This document shows, in pieces, positions 48,553 to 57,043 of a stretch of 64,000 nucleotides of DNA; the first letter of the stretch is position 1, and each line of letters starts with the position of its first letter. Position numbers and translations under genes: made by a program. Location of the stretch: contig CANKYU010000001.1 of assembly GCA_947488295.1 (NCBI GenBank), positions 620,001 through 684,000 on the forward strand, in the 5' to 3' direction. Source of the stretch: an uncultured Anderseniella sp. (GTDB taxonomy: Bacteria; Pseudomonadota; Alphaproteobacteria; Rhizobiales; Aestuariivirgaceae). The notes under the pieces are model-generated. The model made no database searches. It saw nothing but the letters and a program-made list of their open reading frames with translations, and was not told where the DNA came from.

Positions 48553-49779
48553 CAGGTCCTTCAGATCAAGACTAAGGTCTGAAACAGCGTCAGCGGGCGG
48601 TGACTTGCCGGCTTCTATCAACCGTTTTGCCACCATGTAGGCACGCGGGTCGTTCATGGCATCTACGGCCAGCAGCTCATCTGCTGCGAAGTACCAGTGT
48701 GAGCATGCGGCTTCTTTGCCGTGGCGCACGATGATCGTGTCGAAGCCGGTCGACAGTCCGGCGATCTGCAGCTTGGTGTCGTACTGGTCGGACCAGAACC
48801 ACGGTTTTGCCTGATAGGGCTCATCGCTGCCCATCACAGTGGCGGCGGCAAGCTGGCCCTGGTCAATGGCATTTCCCACGCTTTCCAGGCGAAGCTGTGT
48901 GCCGTTGCGGGGAAAGCAGGCGCAATCGCCGATGGCCAGGATGTCGGGGGCCGACGTTGTGCAGGTGGCATCGACCGTGATGCCGTTTTCGCAGTCCAGG
49001 CCGGCTGCTTGCGCCAGGTCCGCATTGGGCAGGATGCCGATACCGGCAATGACGAAGTCGATGTCCAGCGATGTTCCGTCCGACAGGGTGGCAGATGAAA
49101 CCGTGCCGTTTGTGCCGTGCAGGGCCTCAAGTCCGATGCTCTCGCGGATTTCGACACCATGCAAGCGATGCAGGTCCCTGAAATAGTCTGATGTCTGGCT
49201 GCAGGCGACGCGTTGCAGAATGCGCTCGGCAGCCTCGATCAGCACGGTTTTCACACCACTCCTGGCTGCGACGGCTGCCGCTTCCAGCCCGATATAGCCG
49301 CCGCCGACAACCAGTCCGCAGCGGCCGGACTTGAATTCTGGCGCAATGGCGTCTGCATCGGCAATCGAGCGCATGTAGTAAATGCCGTTAAGGCCGCCGG
49401 ACAGGCCGGACGGCAGTTTGCGCGGCGTTGAGCCGGTGGCCAGGACGAGCTTGTCGTAGCCGAGGCGGGTGCCATCGTCGAGCGTGACCGTTTTGCTGTC
49501 CGGATCGATCGCGGTTGCCCGGGTGTCCGTTTTCAGCTCAATGCGCTGATCGAGATAAAATTCAGATGGCCGCAATAACAGGCGATCCAGCGAAAATTCG
49601 CCCAGCAGGTAGGCCTTGGACAGGGGGGGACGCTGATAGGGTGGGTGTTGTTCATCACCAACCAAGGTGATGTCGCCGAGATAACCCAGTTCGCGCAGTC
49701 TTGCGCAAAACGAAAAACCGGCTTGTCCAGCACCTAAAACAACTGTTTTTTCACCGGAAGTGGATGCCGCGTCGCGCAT
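48541..49779 (-). CDS. FAD-dependent ferredoxin/rubredoxin reductase-like oxidoreductase
   Basis: The 412-residue flavoprotein has an FAD motif TVVLGAGQAGFSFCARL (about 12-28), the segment PPYQRPPLSKAYLLGE and a second NAD motif GLVVGGGYIGLEAAAVA. Further on are DILAIGDCACFPR and a C-terminal reductase domain. It belongs to the ferredoxin-NAD reductase group that serves Rieske oxygenases or cytochrome P450s; no partner oxygenase or ferredoxin gene is in the window. The ATG at 49779 fits the family; ribosome signal is weak. It is convergent with guaD, so a link to purine oxidation is not implied. Confidence 0.85.
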
Positions 49780-49857
49780 GTCTTTTCTTTGACCCTTACA
49801 AACCGCAGGCGTCAATTGACACTGTTTTTCAGCGTGCCGCAATATCCAAAATGGCTG

Positions 49858-50034
49858 TCAGGGAAGCAGGCGTTCCATGGCGGACAAGACACCGAGAACT
49901 TCGCTGGTTGAGGGGCCCAGGCCGATTTCCTGACCTGAATGCGGGCCGGGACGGCGGTAGTTCTCAGGTACACCGACAACATGTGCGTCGGCTGAGCGGG
50001 CAGGCGAGCTTGTGATTGTGTGTTGGCGGTACAT
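49858..50034 (-). CDS. Possible small ORF, 58 residues
   Basis: An open frame MYRQHTITSSPARSADAHVV, then GVPENYRRPGPHSGQEIGLG, ends EVLGVLSAMERLLP. Codon third positions look protein-like. It has only a weak purine-rich stretch upstream and no recognised family. It sits between the reductase gene and a small membrane ORF. Confidence 0.35.
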   Translation of the reverse strand: MYRQHTITSSPARSADAHVVGVPENYRRPGPHSGQEIGLGPSTSEVLGVLSAMERLLP

Positions 50035-50147
50035 GGCGGTTGTCTTTCTTTAGGTCCTTAACGGGTTTGTCTATGATCACAACAATAGCGCGGCCAACAT
50101 GAACCGGATGTGAACTATGTCACAGGCCGGCGTTCATGTTCGGACAT

Positions 50148-50363
50148 CTAGCGAGGGCTGACGCCATAGAGTGTGAACAGGTGAACGGCAGCCAGAACGG
50201 TCAGGAAAGCACCAGCCAGCAGAAATGGTGTCGTCGGCCAGATGGAAACGTCCATCGACTCGCTGGGCCTGCTTTCACGCCAGCACATCAGCACCACAAG
50301 CAGGATGCCGAAGCCGAACACGCTCCAGGTTATGATGGTCTCGCTCGGGAATAATGATGACAT
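50148..50363 (-). CDS. Small membrane protein of unknown function
   Basis: A 71-residue product with two hydrophobic segments (residues about 10-27, ITWSVFGFGILLVVLMC, and about 46-64, FLLAGAFLTVLAAVHLF) joined by a short acidic loop (RESRPSESMDVSIWP). No family recognised and no strong ribosome site. Codon use is consistent with the neighbours. Confidence 0.5.
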   Translation of the reverse strand: MSSLFPSETIITWSVFGFGILLVVLMCWRESRPSESMDVSIWPTTPFLLAGAFLTVLAAVHLFTLYGVSPR

Positions 50364-50544
50364 GTGAACCGGAGTGGCCTTATTGTTAAATGGTCATTGT
50401 CGAAAGCGTGATATAAGGCGTATGAACTGAATTTGCAGTAGTTGACAGTTGCCATCCGCCCAACTATGTTCCGCGCAATTATTTTACAGGCCGCGCCGGG
50501 TTTGAAAACTGCTCGCGCGGCTTTGATTATGAGAGACCGGTCAG

Positions 50545-50670
50545 ATGAAAATTCGTAATTCGTTGAAATCGCTTGCCAAGCGTCACCGCGCGAACCGCGT
50601 TGTCCGTCGCCGTGGCCGGCTTTATGTCATCAACAAAGTCAACCCGCGCTTCAAGGCGCGTCAGGGCTGA
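50545..50670 (+). CDS. rpmJ: Ribosomal protein bL36 (zinc-free type)
   Basis: A 41-residue ORF, too short for most ORF lists: [20 protein letters not shown], then [21 protein letters not shown]. This is the alphaproteobacterial long bL36, with no Cys or His zinc ligand set (the second bL36 class). GAGAGACCGGTC precedes the ATG. It stands alone and is followed by its own terminator. It is part of the 50S subunit near the peptidyl transferase side. Confidence 0.95.
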   Translation: MKIRNSLKSLAKRHRANRVVRRRGRLYVINKVNPRFKARQG

Positions 50671-50720
50671 TTTGCTGAAATTTGCCGAAACCGGCAATTG
50701 ACATCACCAGAAATTGAAGA

Positions 50721-50750
50721 CGCCGCAGATGCCTCTGCGGCGTTTTTGTT
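50721..50750 (+). terminator. Rho-independent terminator after rpmJ
   Basis: Stem CGCCGCAG (50721-50728) and CTGCGGCG (50735-50742) with a six-base loop, followed by TTTTTGTTT. It lies 50 bases after the rpmJ stop. Confidence 0.88.
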
Positions 50751-50856
50751 TGGATGATGCGAGTTAAACCCTCTTGTTTTCAACAGGTTATACTTCTGTG
50801 CGATGCGTGATTGCAGGCACTTTTGCTTGCCGCACTCAGATGCTAGACTTGCCCTC

Positions 50857-51492
50857 ATGATAAGAGTTCTAGTGACGCTGCTGACGGGCGCGACCTTGCT
50901 TGCCGGGGCTACCGTTTCGGTGCCTGTTCATGCCCAACAGGCAGGAGAAGCGCACCAGATACCGGGCCAAGGCCTGGGTCCGGGACTACATAATCCCGAT
51001 AGCAGCGCGGATGCTGCCGAAGTGCTTGACCGGTTGTTTGGACAGTTGCGGCAGGCAGACGACGAGAAATCCGCCCAATTGCTGGAAAACGCCATTCAGG
51101 CCTTGTGGTTACGCTCCGGCAGTCCTACGGCAGACCTGCTGATGAAGCAGGCGGGCAACGCCATGGGCGAACAGCAGTACGGCGCGGCGCTGGTCATTCT
51201 GGACACGGTTGTGGAGCAGCATCCGGACTTTGCCGAAGGCTGGAACCGGCGCGCAACGCTGCATTTTTTGCGCGGAGATTTCGCAAGTTCGCTCAGAGAC
51301 ATTGACCAGGTACTGTCGCTGGAACCGCGCCACTATGGCGCCTTGTCGGGACAGGGCGCAATTTTCAAACAGCGTGGCGATGGCCGCAAGGCATTGCGTG
51401 CCCTGCGCCGTGCCCGCACGGTGAACCCGCGATTGAAGAACGTGAACGAGCGCATCCGCGAGCTTGAGCAGGAATTTGATCAGAAAATCTAG
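50857..51492 (+). CDS. Exported TPR protein
   Basis: A 211-residue product with a Sec signal (MIRVLVTLLTGATLLAGATVSVPVHAQ), followed by a helical region and at least two TPR motifs (about 105-180: AGNAMGEQQYGAALVILDTVVEQHPDFAEGWNRRAT, then DFASSLRDIDQVLSLEPRHYGALSGQG). Such periplasmic TPR proteins usually act as scaffolds; no partner is visible. The start at 50857 is chosen for the signal peptide. The TAG stop at 51490-51492 forms part of a palindrome (see repeats). Confidence 0.8.
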   Translation: MIRVLVTLLTGATLLAGATVSVPVHAQQAGEAHQIPGQGLGPGLHNPDSSADAAEVLDRLFGQLRQADDEKSAQLLENAIQALWLRSGSPTADLLMKQAGNAMGEQQYGAALVILDTVVEQHPDFAEGWNRRATLHFLRGDFASSLRDIDQVLSLEPRHYGALSGQGAIFKQRGDGRKALRALRRARTVNPRLKNVNERIRELEQEFDQKI

Positions 51493-51539
51493 GGTCAGGA
51501 CCCTAGCTGGCCGATCCCCGGTCTGTTTCGCGCCAGGCC

Positions 51540-51734
51540 TCAGTGCCGGTCCATATCCGACAGCTTGTAGATGCGGTTCAACGCAGCCGCGTCTATTCGG
51601 CCTTCAGCGGCCCACTCAGCTTCACACAGCCGGGCAAAGACGATCGAGGTGTACAGGCTTGAAAACACCCCGCCAACAAACTGGATCAGTCTTGAAAAAT
51701 CATGTTGCGTTGCAGCATAAAAGGTAGCCGTCAT
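51540..51734 (-). CDS. Small helical protein of unknown function
   Basis: A 64-residue product with a strong ribosome site (TCAGGAGACGAC, 7 bases before the ATG). It starts MTATFYAATQHDFSRLIQFV, has an amphipathic helix and a C-terminal AALNRIYKLSDMDRH segment faintly like the end of DUF1127 proteins. No confident family. It sits 50 bases from the convergent TPR gene. Confidence 0.55.
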   Translation of the reverse strand: MTATFYAATQHDFSRLIQFVGGVFSSLYTSIVFARLCEAEWAAEGRIDAAALNRIYKLSDMDRH

Positions 51735-51782
51735 TTGTCGTCTCCTGACTGGATATTGGGCAGAAAGTCTGAATTTCAGGCA

Positions 51783-52007
51783 TCAGCTGCCATGTACATG
51801 ATGACCACTGATGTGTGTGACCGGTTTTCCGTCAATTTGCTTCCGTTTCGTTGGGAATGGATAAAACGCCGCAATAACGCTTCTAAAGCCGGATTTTATC
51901 ATGGCGTGAACGGCTTCGCTTTGAAGCTGCCTGCCTTTGCGAATAAAGAATTCCATTTCTTCGCGGGTCGGCGCCGGTACTGTCGGGTGTATTGAAGACC
52001 TGGGCAT
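51783..52007 (-). CDS. Small protein, divergent from a LysR regulator
   Basis: A 74-residue product: MPRSSIHPTVPAPTREEMEF, then FIRKGRQLQSEAVHAMIKSGFR. The REEMExFIRKGRxLxxEAVxAMI pattern resembles short helical proteins found widely in Alphaproteobacteria. The ATG at 52007 has AAGGTGACAAC upstream (7 bases); the longer frame to 52052 lacks it. It lies 146 bases from the divergent LysR gene and may be its target. Confidence 0.6.
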   Translation of the reverse strand: MPRSSIHPTVPAPTREEMEFFIRKGRQLQSEAVHAMIKSGFRSVIAAFYPFPTKRKQIDGKPVTHISGHHVHGS

Positions 52008-52043
52008 TGTTGTCACCTTTGCTTCTGGAAAACGTGTGTTGCG

Positions 52044-52067
52044 ATTGCACACTAATCATGCTGCAAT
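52044..52067. promoter_or_regulatory. Candidate LysR operator
   Basis: Inverted repeat ATTGCA-N12-TGCAAT between the small protein gene and the LysR gene. Size and position suit a LysR recognition site; binding is inferred. Confidence 0.5.
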
Positions 52068-52153
52068 GCACAATATTCTTGTTCACCAGGAATGATAAGA
52101 ATCGTTTTTGGAACAGGATTGTTGAACCACAGGAACAGCTGGGAGCGACAGTT

Positions 52154-53044
52154 ATGGACATCGCCAGTCAGATGATTCTGTTTGCAGACGTAGTTGATCA
52201 CGGCAGCCTGTCTGCTACCGCCCGCGACCTTGGCCAGACACCATCTGCAGTCAGCAAGCAGATCAGCGCGCTGGAGGACAGACTGGGTGTACGGCTGCTC
52301 AACCGGTCGACCAGGCAGTTGTCGCTGACGCAGGAAGGACATTCCTTCTACCAACGCTGCGCCAGCATTTCATCACAGGTCCGCGAAGCCAGGGAGTTGG
52401 TGGAAGCCATGGGTGGCCAACCGCAAGGCACTTTGCGAATCGCATCGACTGTCGCCTTCGCCAAGGCGCAATTGCTTCCATTGCTGCCGGAGTTTCTGGA
52501 TGCATATCCCGATCTGACGGTAAACCTGGAACTGACGGACCGGAGCATTGATCTGATCAACTCAGATTATGACGTGGCAATCAGATTCAGCGCCCAGATT
52601 GAAAGCTCCTCGGTCATTGCCCGCAAGCTCACCGCTTACAAGCGCGTTGTCTGCGCCTCACCGGAATATGTTGCCCGCAATGGTGTGCCTGCGTCTCTGG
52701 AAGACTTTTCAAACCACAATTGTTTGCGGGTCTCGACGGTGAACAACTGGAATGATTGGGAATTTCTTATGGATGGCAAGGATATGGTTCTGACCGCACA
52801 GGGAAATTTCGAAGCCAATAGTGCCGACGCTGTCTACTACGCGACCAAAGCCGGTCTGGGTATCTCGCATTTGTCCACATATATGGTGGCGGGTGATCTC
52901 AGAGCGGGCAGCTTGCTGCAGTTGTTTCCTGAACACAAAGGAGAGGCTTCCGGCATCTACGCCGTTTATGCCAGCAAACATCATCTGGCACCCAAGATTA
53001 GGGTCTTCATTGACCACTTTTCCCGGAAATTTGCGGATATCTGA
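52154..53044 (+). CDS. LysR-family regulator
   Basis: A 296-residue LysR protein. The DNA-binding region reads MDIASQMILFADVVDHGSLSATARDLGQTPSAVSKQISALEDRLGVRLLNRSTRQLSLTQEG, close to the CrgA/AaeR-type group. The effector domain begins at about 88 (QGTLRIASTVAFAKAQLLPLLPEF). The ATG at 52154 is the family start; the upstream extension lies in the divergent control region. The effector is unknown; the adjacent divergent small gene is the likely target. Confidence 0.88.
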   Translation: MDIASQMILFADVVDHGSLSATARDLGQTPSAVSKQISALEDRLGVRLLNRSTRQLSLTQEGHSFYQRCASISSQVREARELVEAMGGQPQGTLRIASTVAFAKAQLLPLLPEFLDAYPDLTVNLELTDRSIDLINSDYDVAIRFSAQIESSSVIARKLTAYKRVVCASPEYVARNGVPASLEDFSNHNCLRVSTVNNWNDWEFLMDGKDMVLTAQGNFEANSADAVYYATKAGLGISHLSTYMVAGDLRAGSLLQLFPEHKGEASGIYAVYASKHHLAPKIRVFIDHFSRKFADI

Positions 53045-53098
53045 CGATGAAACGGCGTGCGAAACCGCATTCTGACTGCCTGTTGGCAATCACTTCGC

Positions 53099-53117
53099 AC
53101 TGCCGCGGACCGGCAGT
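53099..53117. terminator. Weak hairpin after the LysR gene
   Basis: Seven-base arms ACTGCCG and CGGCAGT flank a five-base loop 55 bases after the LysR stop, facing the convergent pyk gene. No T-run follows, so termination is only possible. Confidence 0.3.
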
Positions 53118-53227
53118 ACGATTACAGCACTGCCGATGAAGATTGAAGGTGGTTCAGGCGGCCCGTTGCGGATCGTTGGCCACGTTCCGGGAAAGCAGGA
53201 CTGTGGCGGTTCGTACGCTGCGACAGG

Positions 53228-54655
53228 TTACTGGGCGGCTGCGGTGACCCGTGCCACGCGCAGCATGTTGGTCTTGCCGGGGGTGCGCAGGGGGACGCCG
53301 GCGGTAATGACAATATGGTCGCCGATGCTGGCTATTTTCTCGTCGCGCGAGATATCAACGGCGCGCTTCACCATGTCGTCCAGATCGCGGGCATCTTCGG
53401 TGTGCATGCAGTGCAGTCCCCACACGACTGCCAAGCGGCGACCGGTGGCAATATTCGGTGTCAGGGCGATAACCGGCATGTCGGGGCGCTCACGGGCAAC
53501 CCGCAGGCCGGTTGACCCTGATCCCGTATAACACACGATAGCGGACACATTGAGCGTATCGGCCACCGTACGGGCAGCATTGGATATCGCATCGGCACTG
53601 GTCGGCTGGGGTTCGGTGCGGGCATTCTTGATGATATTGGCGTACAGCGGGTCGCGTTCGATGGATTGTGCGATCTTGTCCATGGTCGCAACAGCTTCTT
53701 CGGGCCATTGGCCGGCCGCTGATTCCGCAGACAGCATGATCGCGTCAGCCCCTTCAAACAGGGCGGTCGCAACGTCTGACACTTCGGCGCGGGTCGGCAC
53801 CGGCTCCTGGATCATGCTTTCCAGCATCTGGGTCGCCACCACGACCGGCTTGCCGGCACGGCGGCAGGCGCGCACCATGCGCTTTTGCCATCCCGGCACC
53901 GATTCCAGCGGCAATTCAACCCCCAGATCCCCACGCGCCACCATAATGGCGTCCGCCTGGTCGACGATTTCGTCCAGGTAATTGAGCGCCGATGGCTTTT
54001 CGACCTTGACCATGATGCCGGCCTTGTCGCCGATGATGGCGCGGGCTTCAGCAACATCGGACGGCTGTTGCACGAATGACAGTGCGACCCAGTCAATATC
54101 CAGGGTCAGGGCATAATTGAGATCAGCAAGATCTTTTTCGGTCAGTGGGGTGAGCGGGATGATCGTGTCGGGCAGGTTGACACCCTTGCGTGCCGACAGC
54201 ACGCCCCCGAAAATCACACGGGTTTCGATTGTCCGTTCATTGGCGGAGATGACCTCCAGCCGGATACGGCCATCATTGAGAAGCAGGTTTTCACCGGGTT
54301 TGACTGCCTGGAAGATTTCCGGATGGGGCAGATGAACGCGGGTTTCGTCACCTGGCGTCTCGTTCATGTCGAGAGTGAACGTATCGCCCGCATTGATGGT
54401 GACTTCATCCTTGATGAAGGTGTCTATGCGCAGCTTGGGCCCTTGCAGGTCAACAAGTACGGCAATGGGCCTGGAGTGCTTCTTCTCGATCCGCCGGATC
54501 ATGTCGTAGCGGGATTTCAGGTTGGGATGATCGGAATGGCTCATATTGATGCGGAAGACATCCACACCTGCGAGAAACAGCTTCTCGATCATGTCTTCGG
54601 TTTCGGACGCCGGCCCCAGGGTTGCGACAATCTTCGCCTGTCTTTGCCGTCTCAC
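53228..54655 (-). CDS. pyk: Pyruvate kinase
   Basis: The 475-residue glycolytic enzyme starts RRQRQAKIVATLGPASETEDMIEKLFLAGVDVFRINMSHS (the substrate-site N/S motif). It has the phosphate/metal motif IMVKVEKPSALNYLDEI (catalytic Lys, metal Glu), IMVARGDLGVELPLESVPGWQKRMV and LSAESAAGQWPEEAV, and a C-terminal allosteric domain. It converts phosphoenolpyruvate and ADP to pyruvate and ATP. It is read on its own, 31 bases after the DUF1036 gene on the same strand, possibly in one transcript. Confidence 0.95.
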   Translation of the reverse strand: MRRQRQAKIVATLGPASETEDMIEKLFLAGVDVFRINMSHSDHPNLKSRYDMIRRIEKKHSRPIAVLVDLQGPKLRIDTFIKDEVTINAGDTFTLDMNETPGDETRVHLPHPEIFQAVKPGENLLLNDGRIRLEVISANERTIETRVIFGGVLSARKGVNLPDTIIPLTPLTEKDLADLNYALTLDIDWVALSFVQQPSDVAEARAIIGDKAGIMVKVEKPSALNYLDEIVDQADAIMVARGDLGVELPLESVPGWQKRMVRACRRAGKPVVVATQMLESMIQEPVPTRAEVSDVATALFEGADAIMLSAESAAGQWPEEAVATMDKIAQSIERDPLYANIIKNARTEPQPTSADAISNAARTVADTLNVSAIVCYTGSGSTGLRVARERPDMPVIALTPNIATGRRLAVVWGLHCMHTEDARDLDDMVKRAVDISRDEKIASIGDHIVITAGVPLRTPGKTNMLRVARVTAAAQ

Positions 54656-54686
54656 GTCCCCACCACCTTGTTTTTATCGTGCCGGT

Positions 54687-55130
54687 CTACTGGGTTGCAG
54701 CAGGAGCCGGCTGGGTTTTTGCACCTTCAAGCCTGATGGTCCAGTCGGTGTTTTCGCCGGTGTCGACTTCAAAGAAACCGGTCTGCTTGTATCCACGTTC
54801 CTGGCAGCTTTTTAAACCACGAATTGTGAAGAGTTTATCACGGCTGCACATTTGAGCGCTGCCACCCCAGGAACCGCCATTGTCATAATCAACCGCGTAG
54901 ATGTAATACCAGCGCGCGATCAGCGGGCCTTTCAGCAGTGTTTCGCAGGCATTGGCGGCAATGTTCCACCAGCCTTCTGAGGCCCAGCCCTGCTGATCCT
55001 TGTAGCCCAGGGCCACGCCAACGCGGCTGGGGGTCAAATTGCAAAGTTTGAGGTCTGCATGTGCAGGTGCCGGTTGTACTAAAATTGCCGGAGCAGCAAC
55101 AGCCAAAGCAAGAAGAAGTGAACGCTTCAT
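54687..55130 (-). CDS. DUF1036 secreted protein
   Basis: A 147-residue exported protein: signal KRSLLLALAVAAPAILVQPAPAHA, then the DUF1036 core LKLCNLTPSRVGVALGYKDQQGWASEGWWNIAANACETLLKGPL, with conserved Cys and Trp residues and CSRDKLFTIRGLKSCQERGY. The family occurs next to pyruvate kinase in many Alphaproteobacteria; its function is not established. It is upstream of pyk on the same strand. Confidence 0.88.
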   Translation of the reverse strand: MKRSLLLALAVAAPAILVQPAPAHADLKLCNLTPSRVGVALGYKDQQGWASEGWWNIAANACETLLKGPLIARWYYIYAVDYDNGGSWGGSAQMCSRDKLFTIRGLKSCQERGYKQTGFFEVDTGENTDWTIRLEGAKTQPAPAATQ

Positions 55131-55415
55131 ATGCAGTCTTTCCCAGTGACGCGTGCGTGCGGCACAACGTCATCCATCCCTTTTCGAATCCTGTCAAGCC
55201 ATCGCCAGTGTGACGTCACTACCAACTGATGCCAAGTATATTGTGACGGCGAAACCCCGGTTTGGCCAATCACCAATTGCCATCGCAAAAATGGCAGTTC
55301 AATGGCATGATATTACTTCGCAACGTTACAACTTATCAACGTGTTCTGTGATCCGGTCAAGCATGCTTGATGCATGGTGGACAATCACGGGCCGCGTTCT
55401 ATAGTCCAACGCGTC

Positions 55416-56249
55416 ATGAACATTGCCTCTACCGTTTCCCACTCCGGTCCGCACCGGCCTGCAGACATTGCGGGATTTGACAGTCACTACGTGTTGCCGG
55501 GTGACCGGGGCTGCGGAATGCTGCTGGTGTGTGATCATGCCAGAAACGCACTGCCGCCGGCGTACGGGAATTTGGGTTTGCCGGCATCCGAGTTTGACCG
55601 GCATATTGCCTATGACATCGGCGTTGAAGCTGTTGTGAACGGACTGTCGGCCAGGCTGGGGTTGCCCGCAGTATTGTCATGCTTTTCCAGATTGCTGATT
55701 GACCCCAACCGGGGCGTCAACGATCCGACCCTGATCATGCAACTGTCTGACGGAGCGGTGGTGCCGGGCAATCGGGACATGGACGACGCCGAGCGGAAAT
55801 TCAGGTTGTCTCACTTCTACCGGCCTTACCATCTTGCCATAGACGCCGAGATCGATGCCGCGATCGCAGAGGGGTTCCCACCTGTCCTGATTTCGGTACA
55901 CAGTTTCACACCCGCCTGGAAAGGGCTGGTGCGGCCCTGGCATGCCGGCTTGTTGTGGGAGGACGACCGGCGATGTTCCGACCTGTTCATCCAGGCCTTG
56001 TCTGCTGATCCCAACCTGGTGGTCGGCGACAACGAACCCTATGCAGGCGGACTGGCCGGAGACTGCATGAACACACATGCGGTCAGGCGCGGGCTGCCGC
56101 ATACGCTTTTGGAGATCCGTCAGGATCTGATTTCAGATGACCAGGGCGTATCACAATGGATTGAGCGGCTGGCTGTTGCTATTGAAGCGATGATTGCCAG
56201 TGACCAGATCAAGCATCTGGTGAGGCATCAACTTGCAGGAGACACGTGA
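55416..56249 (+). CDS. N-formylglutamate amidohydrolase family protein
   Basis: A 277-residue protein of the FGase (HutG-like) family: GMLLVCDHARNALPPAYGNLG near 35-60 (metal-site region), DIGVEAVVNGLSARLGLPAVLSCFSRLLIDPNR and VLISVHSFTPAWKGLVRP. It may hydrolyse N-formylglutamate or act on a related amide. No histidine-use genes are near, so the exact substrate is open. It starts 285 bases from the DUF1036 gene, divergently, and is followed by DUF1244. Confidence 0.85.
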   Translation: MNIASTVSHSGPHRPADIAGFDSHYVLPGDRGCGMLLVCDHARNALPPAYGNLGLPASEFDRHIAYDIGVEAVVNGLSARLGLPAVLSCFSRLLIDPNRGVNDPTLIMQLSDGAVVPGNRDMDDAERKFRLSHFYRPYHLAIDAEIDAAIAEGFPPVLISVHSFTPAWKGLVRPWHAGLLWEDDRRCSDLFIQALSADPNLVVGDNEPYAGGLAGDCMNTHAVRRGLPHTLLEIRQDLISDDQGVSQWIERLAVAIEAMIASDQIKHLVRHQLAGDT

Positions 56250-56251
56250 TT

Positions 56252-56548
56252 ATGGATCAGAAAACCCAAACCGAACTTGAGGCGGCCGCATTTCGCCGCC
56301 TGGTTGCACACCTGCGCGAACGCAGCGATGTTCAGAACATTGACCTGATGAACCTGGGCGGGTTTTGCCGCAACTGCCTGTCCAACTGGCTCAAAGATGC
56401 TGCGGATGAAACAGGTATTGCGCTGGACAAGGAAGCTGCGCGCGAGCATGTCTATGGGATGCCGTATGCCCAGTGGAAGGCCAAGTATCAGACCGAAGCC
56501 ACCCCCGAACAGGCCGCGGCATTTGCGAAGTCGCATAGCGATCACTAG
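56252..56548 (+). CDS. DUF1244 protein
   Basis: The 98-residue protein has the DUF1244 hallmark AAAFRRLVAHLRERSDVQNIDLMNLGGFCRNCLSNWLKDAA, then EHVYGMPYAQWKAKYQ. The Cys pair in CRNCLS may bind metal. The family is conserved in Proteobacteria, function unknown. The ATG at 56252 follows GCAGGAGACAC; a GTG two codons upstream (56246) is an alternative. It is co-directional with and probably co-transcribed with the amidohydrolase gene. Confidence 0.9.
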   Translation: MDQKTQTELEAAAFRRLVAHLRERSDVQNIDLMNLGGFCRNCLSNWLKDAADETGIALDKEAAREHVYGMPYAQWKAKYQTEATPEQAAAFAKSHSDH

Positions 56549-56554
56549 AGCGAC

Positions 56555-56574
56555 ACGGGTTCAATCGAACCCGT
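56555..56574. repeat. Palindrome between DUF1244 and gapR
   Basis: Perfect eight-base arms ACGGGTTC and GAACCCGT around AATC. The core GGTTCAATCGAA recurs without the second arm at about 56621-56634, so two related copies lie before gapR. No T-run. It may act as a weak terminator or a protein-binding site. Confidence 0.5.
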
Positions 56575-56701
56575 ATGCTTGCTCTGGCACTTTAGAAGCG
56601 ATCAGTTTTGCGGTTTTTGGTTGGTTCAATCGAAAGCCGTACTGATCTGGACCAGCACACGTTCAGATGAGCGTTTAGAGTAGATAGAACGGACGTAACC
56701 C

Positions 56702-56989
56702 ATGGACAGCAAGACAAGTTTTGCGCAAGGCCAGCTTCGTAGCCTGATCGAACGCATTGAGCGGCTTGAAGAAGAGAAGAAGGCAATCGCGGCTGACATC
56801 AAGGAAATCTATGGTGAGGCCAAATCCAATGGTTTCGACACCAAGATCATGCGAAAGGTCGTCAGCCTGCGCAAGAAAGACTCAGCCGAACGCCAGGAAG
56901 AAGAAGCCATTCTCGACCTTTATCTGGGTGCACTCGGCATGTTGCCGGCAGACGGCGGCGGCCAGGATGATGCTGCTGCCGCGGAATGA
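56702..56989 (+). CDS. gapR: Nucleoid-associated protein GapR (DUF2312)
   Basis: The 95-residue protein matches Gap[54 protein letters not shown], a long coiled helix, followed by a short helical end. GapR binds overtwisted DNA ahead of polymerases and replication forks in Alphaproteobacteria. Single gene with its own upstream region. Confidence 0.95.
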   Translation: MDSKTSFAQGQLRSLIERIERLEEEKKAIAADIKEIYGEAKSNGFDTKIMRKVVSLRKKDSAERQEEEAILDLYLGALGMLPADGGGQDDAAAAE

Positions 56990-57043
56990 TGGCATGGACA
57001 TGAAGGTCATGGTCGCCACTCAACAGCCCGGGCTTGAAAATCT

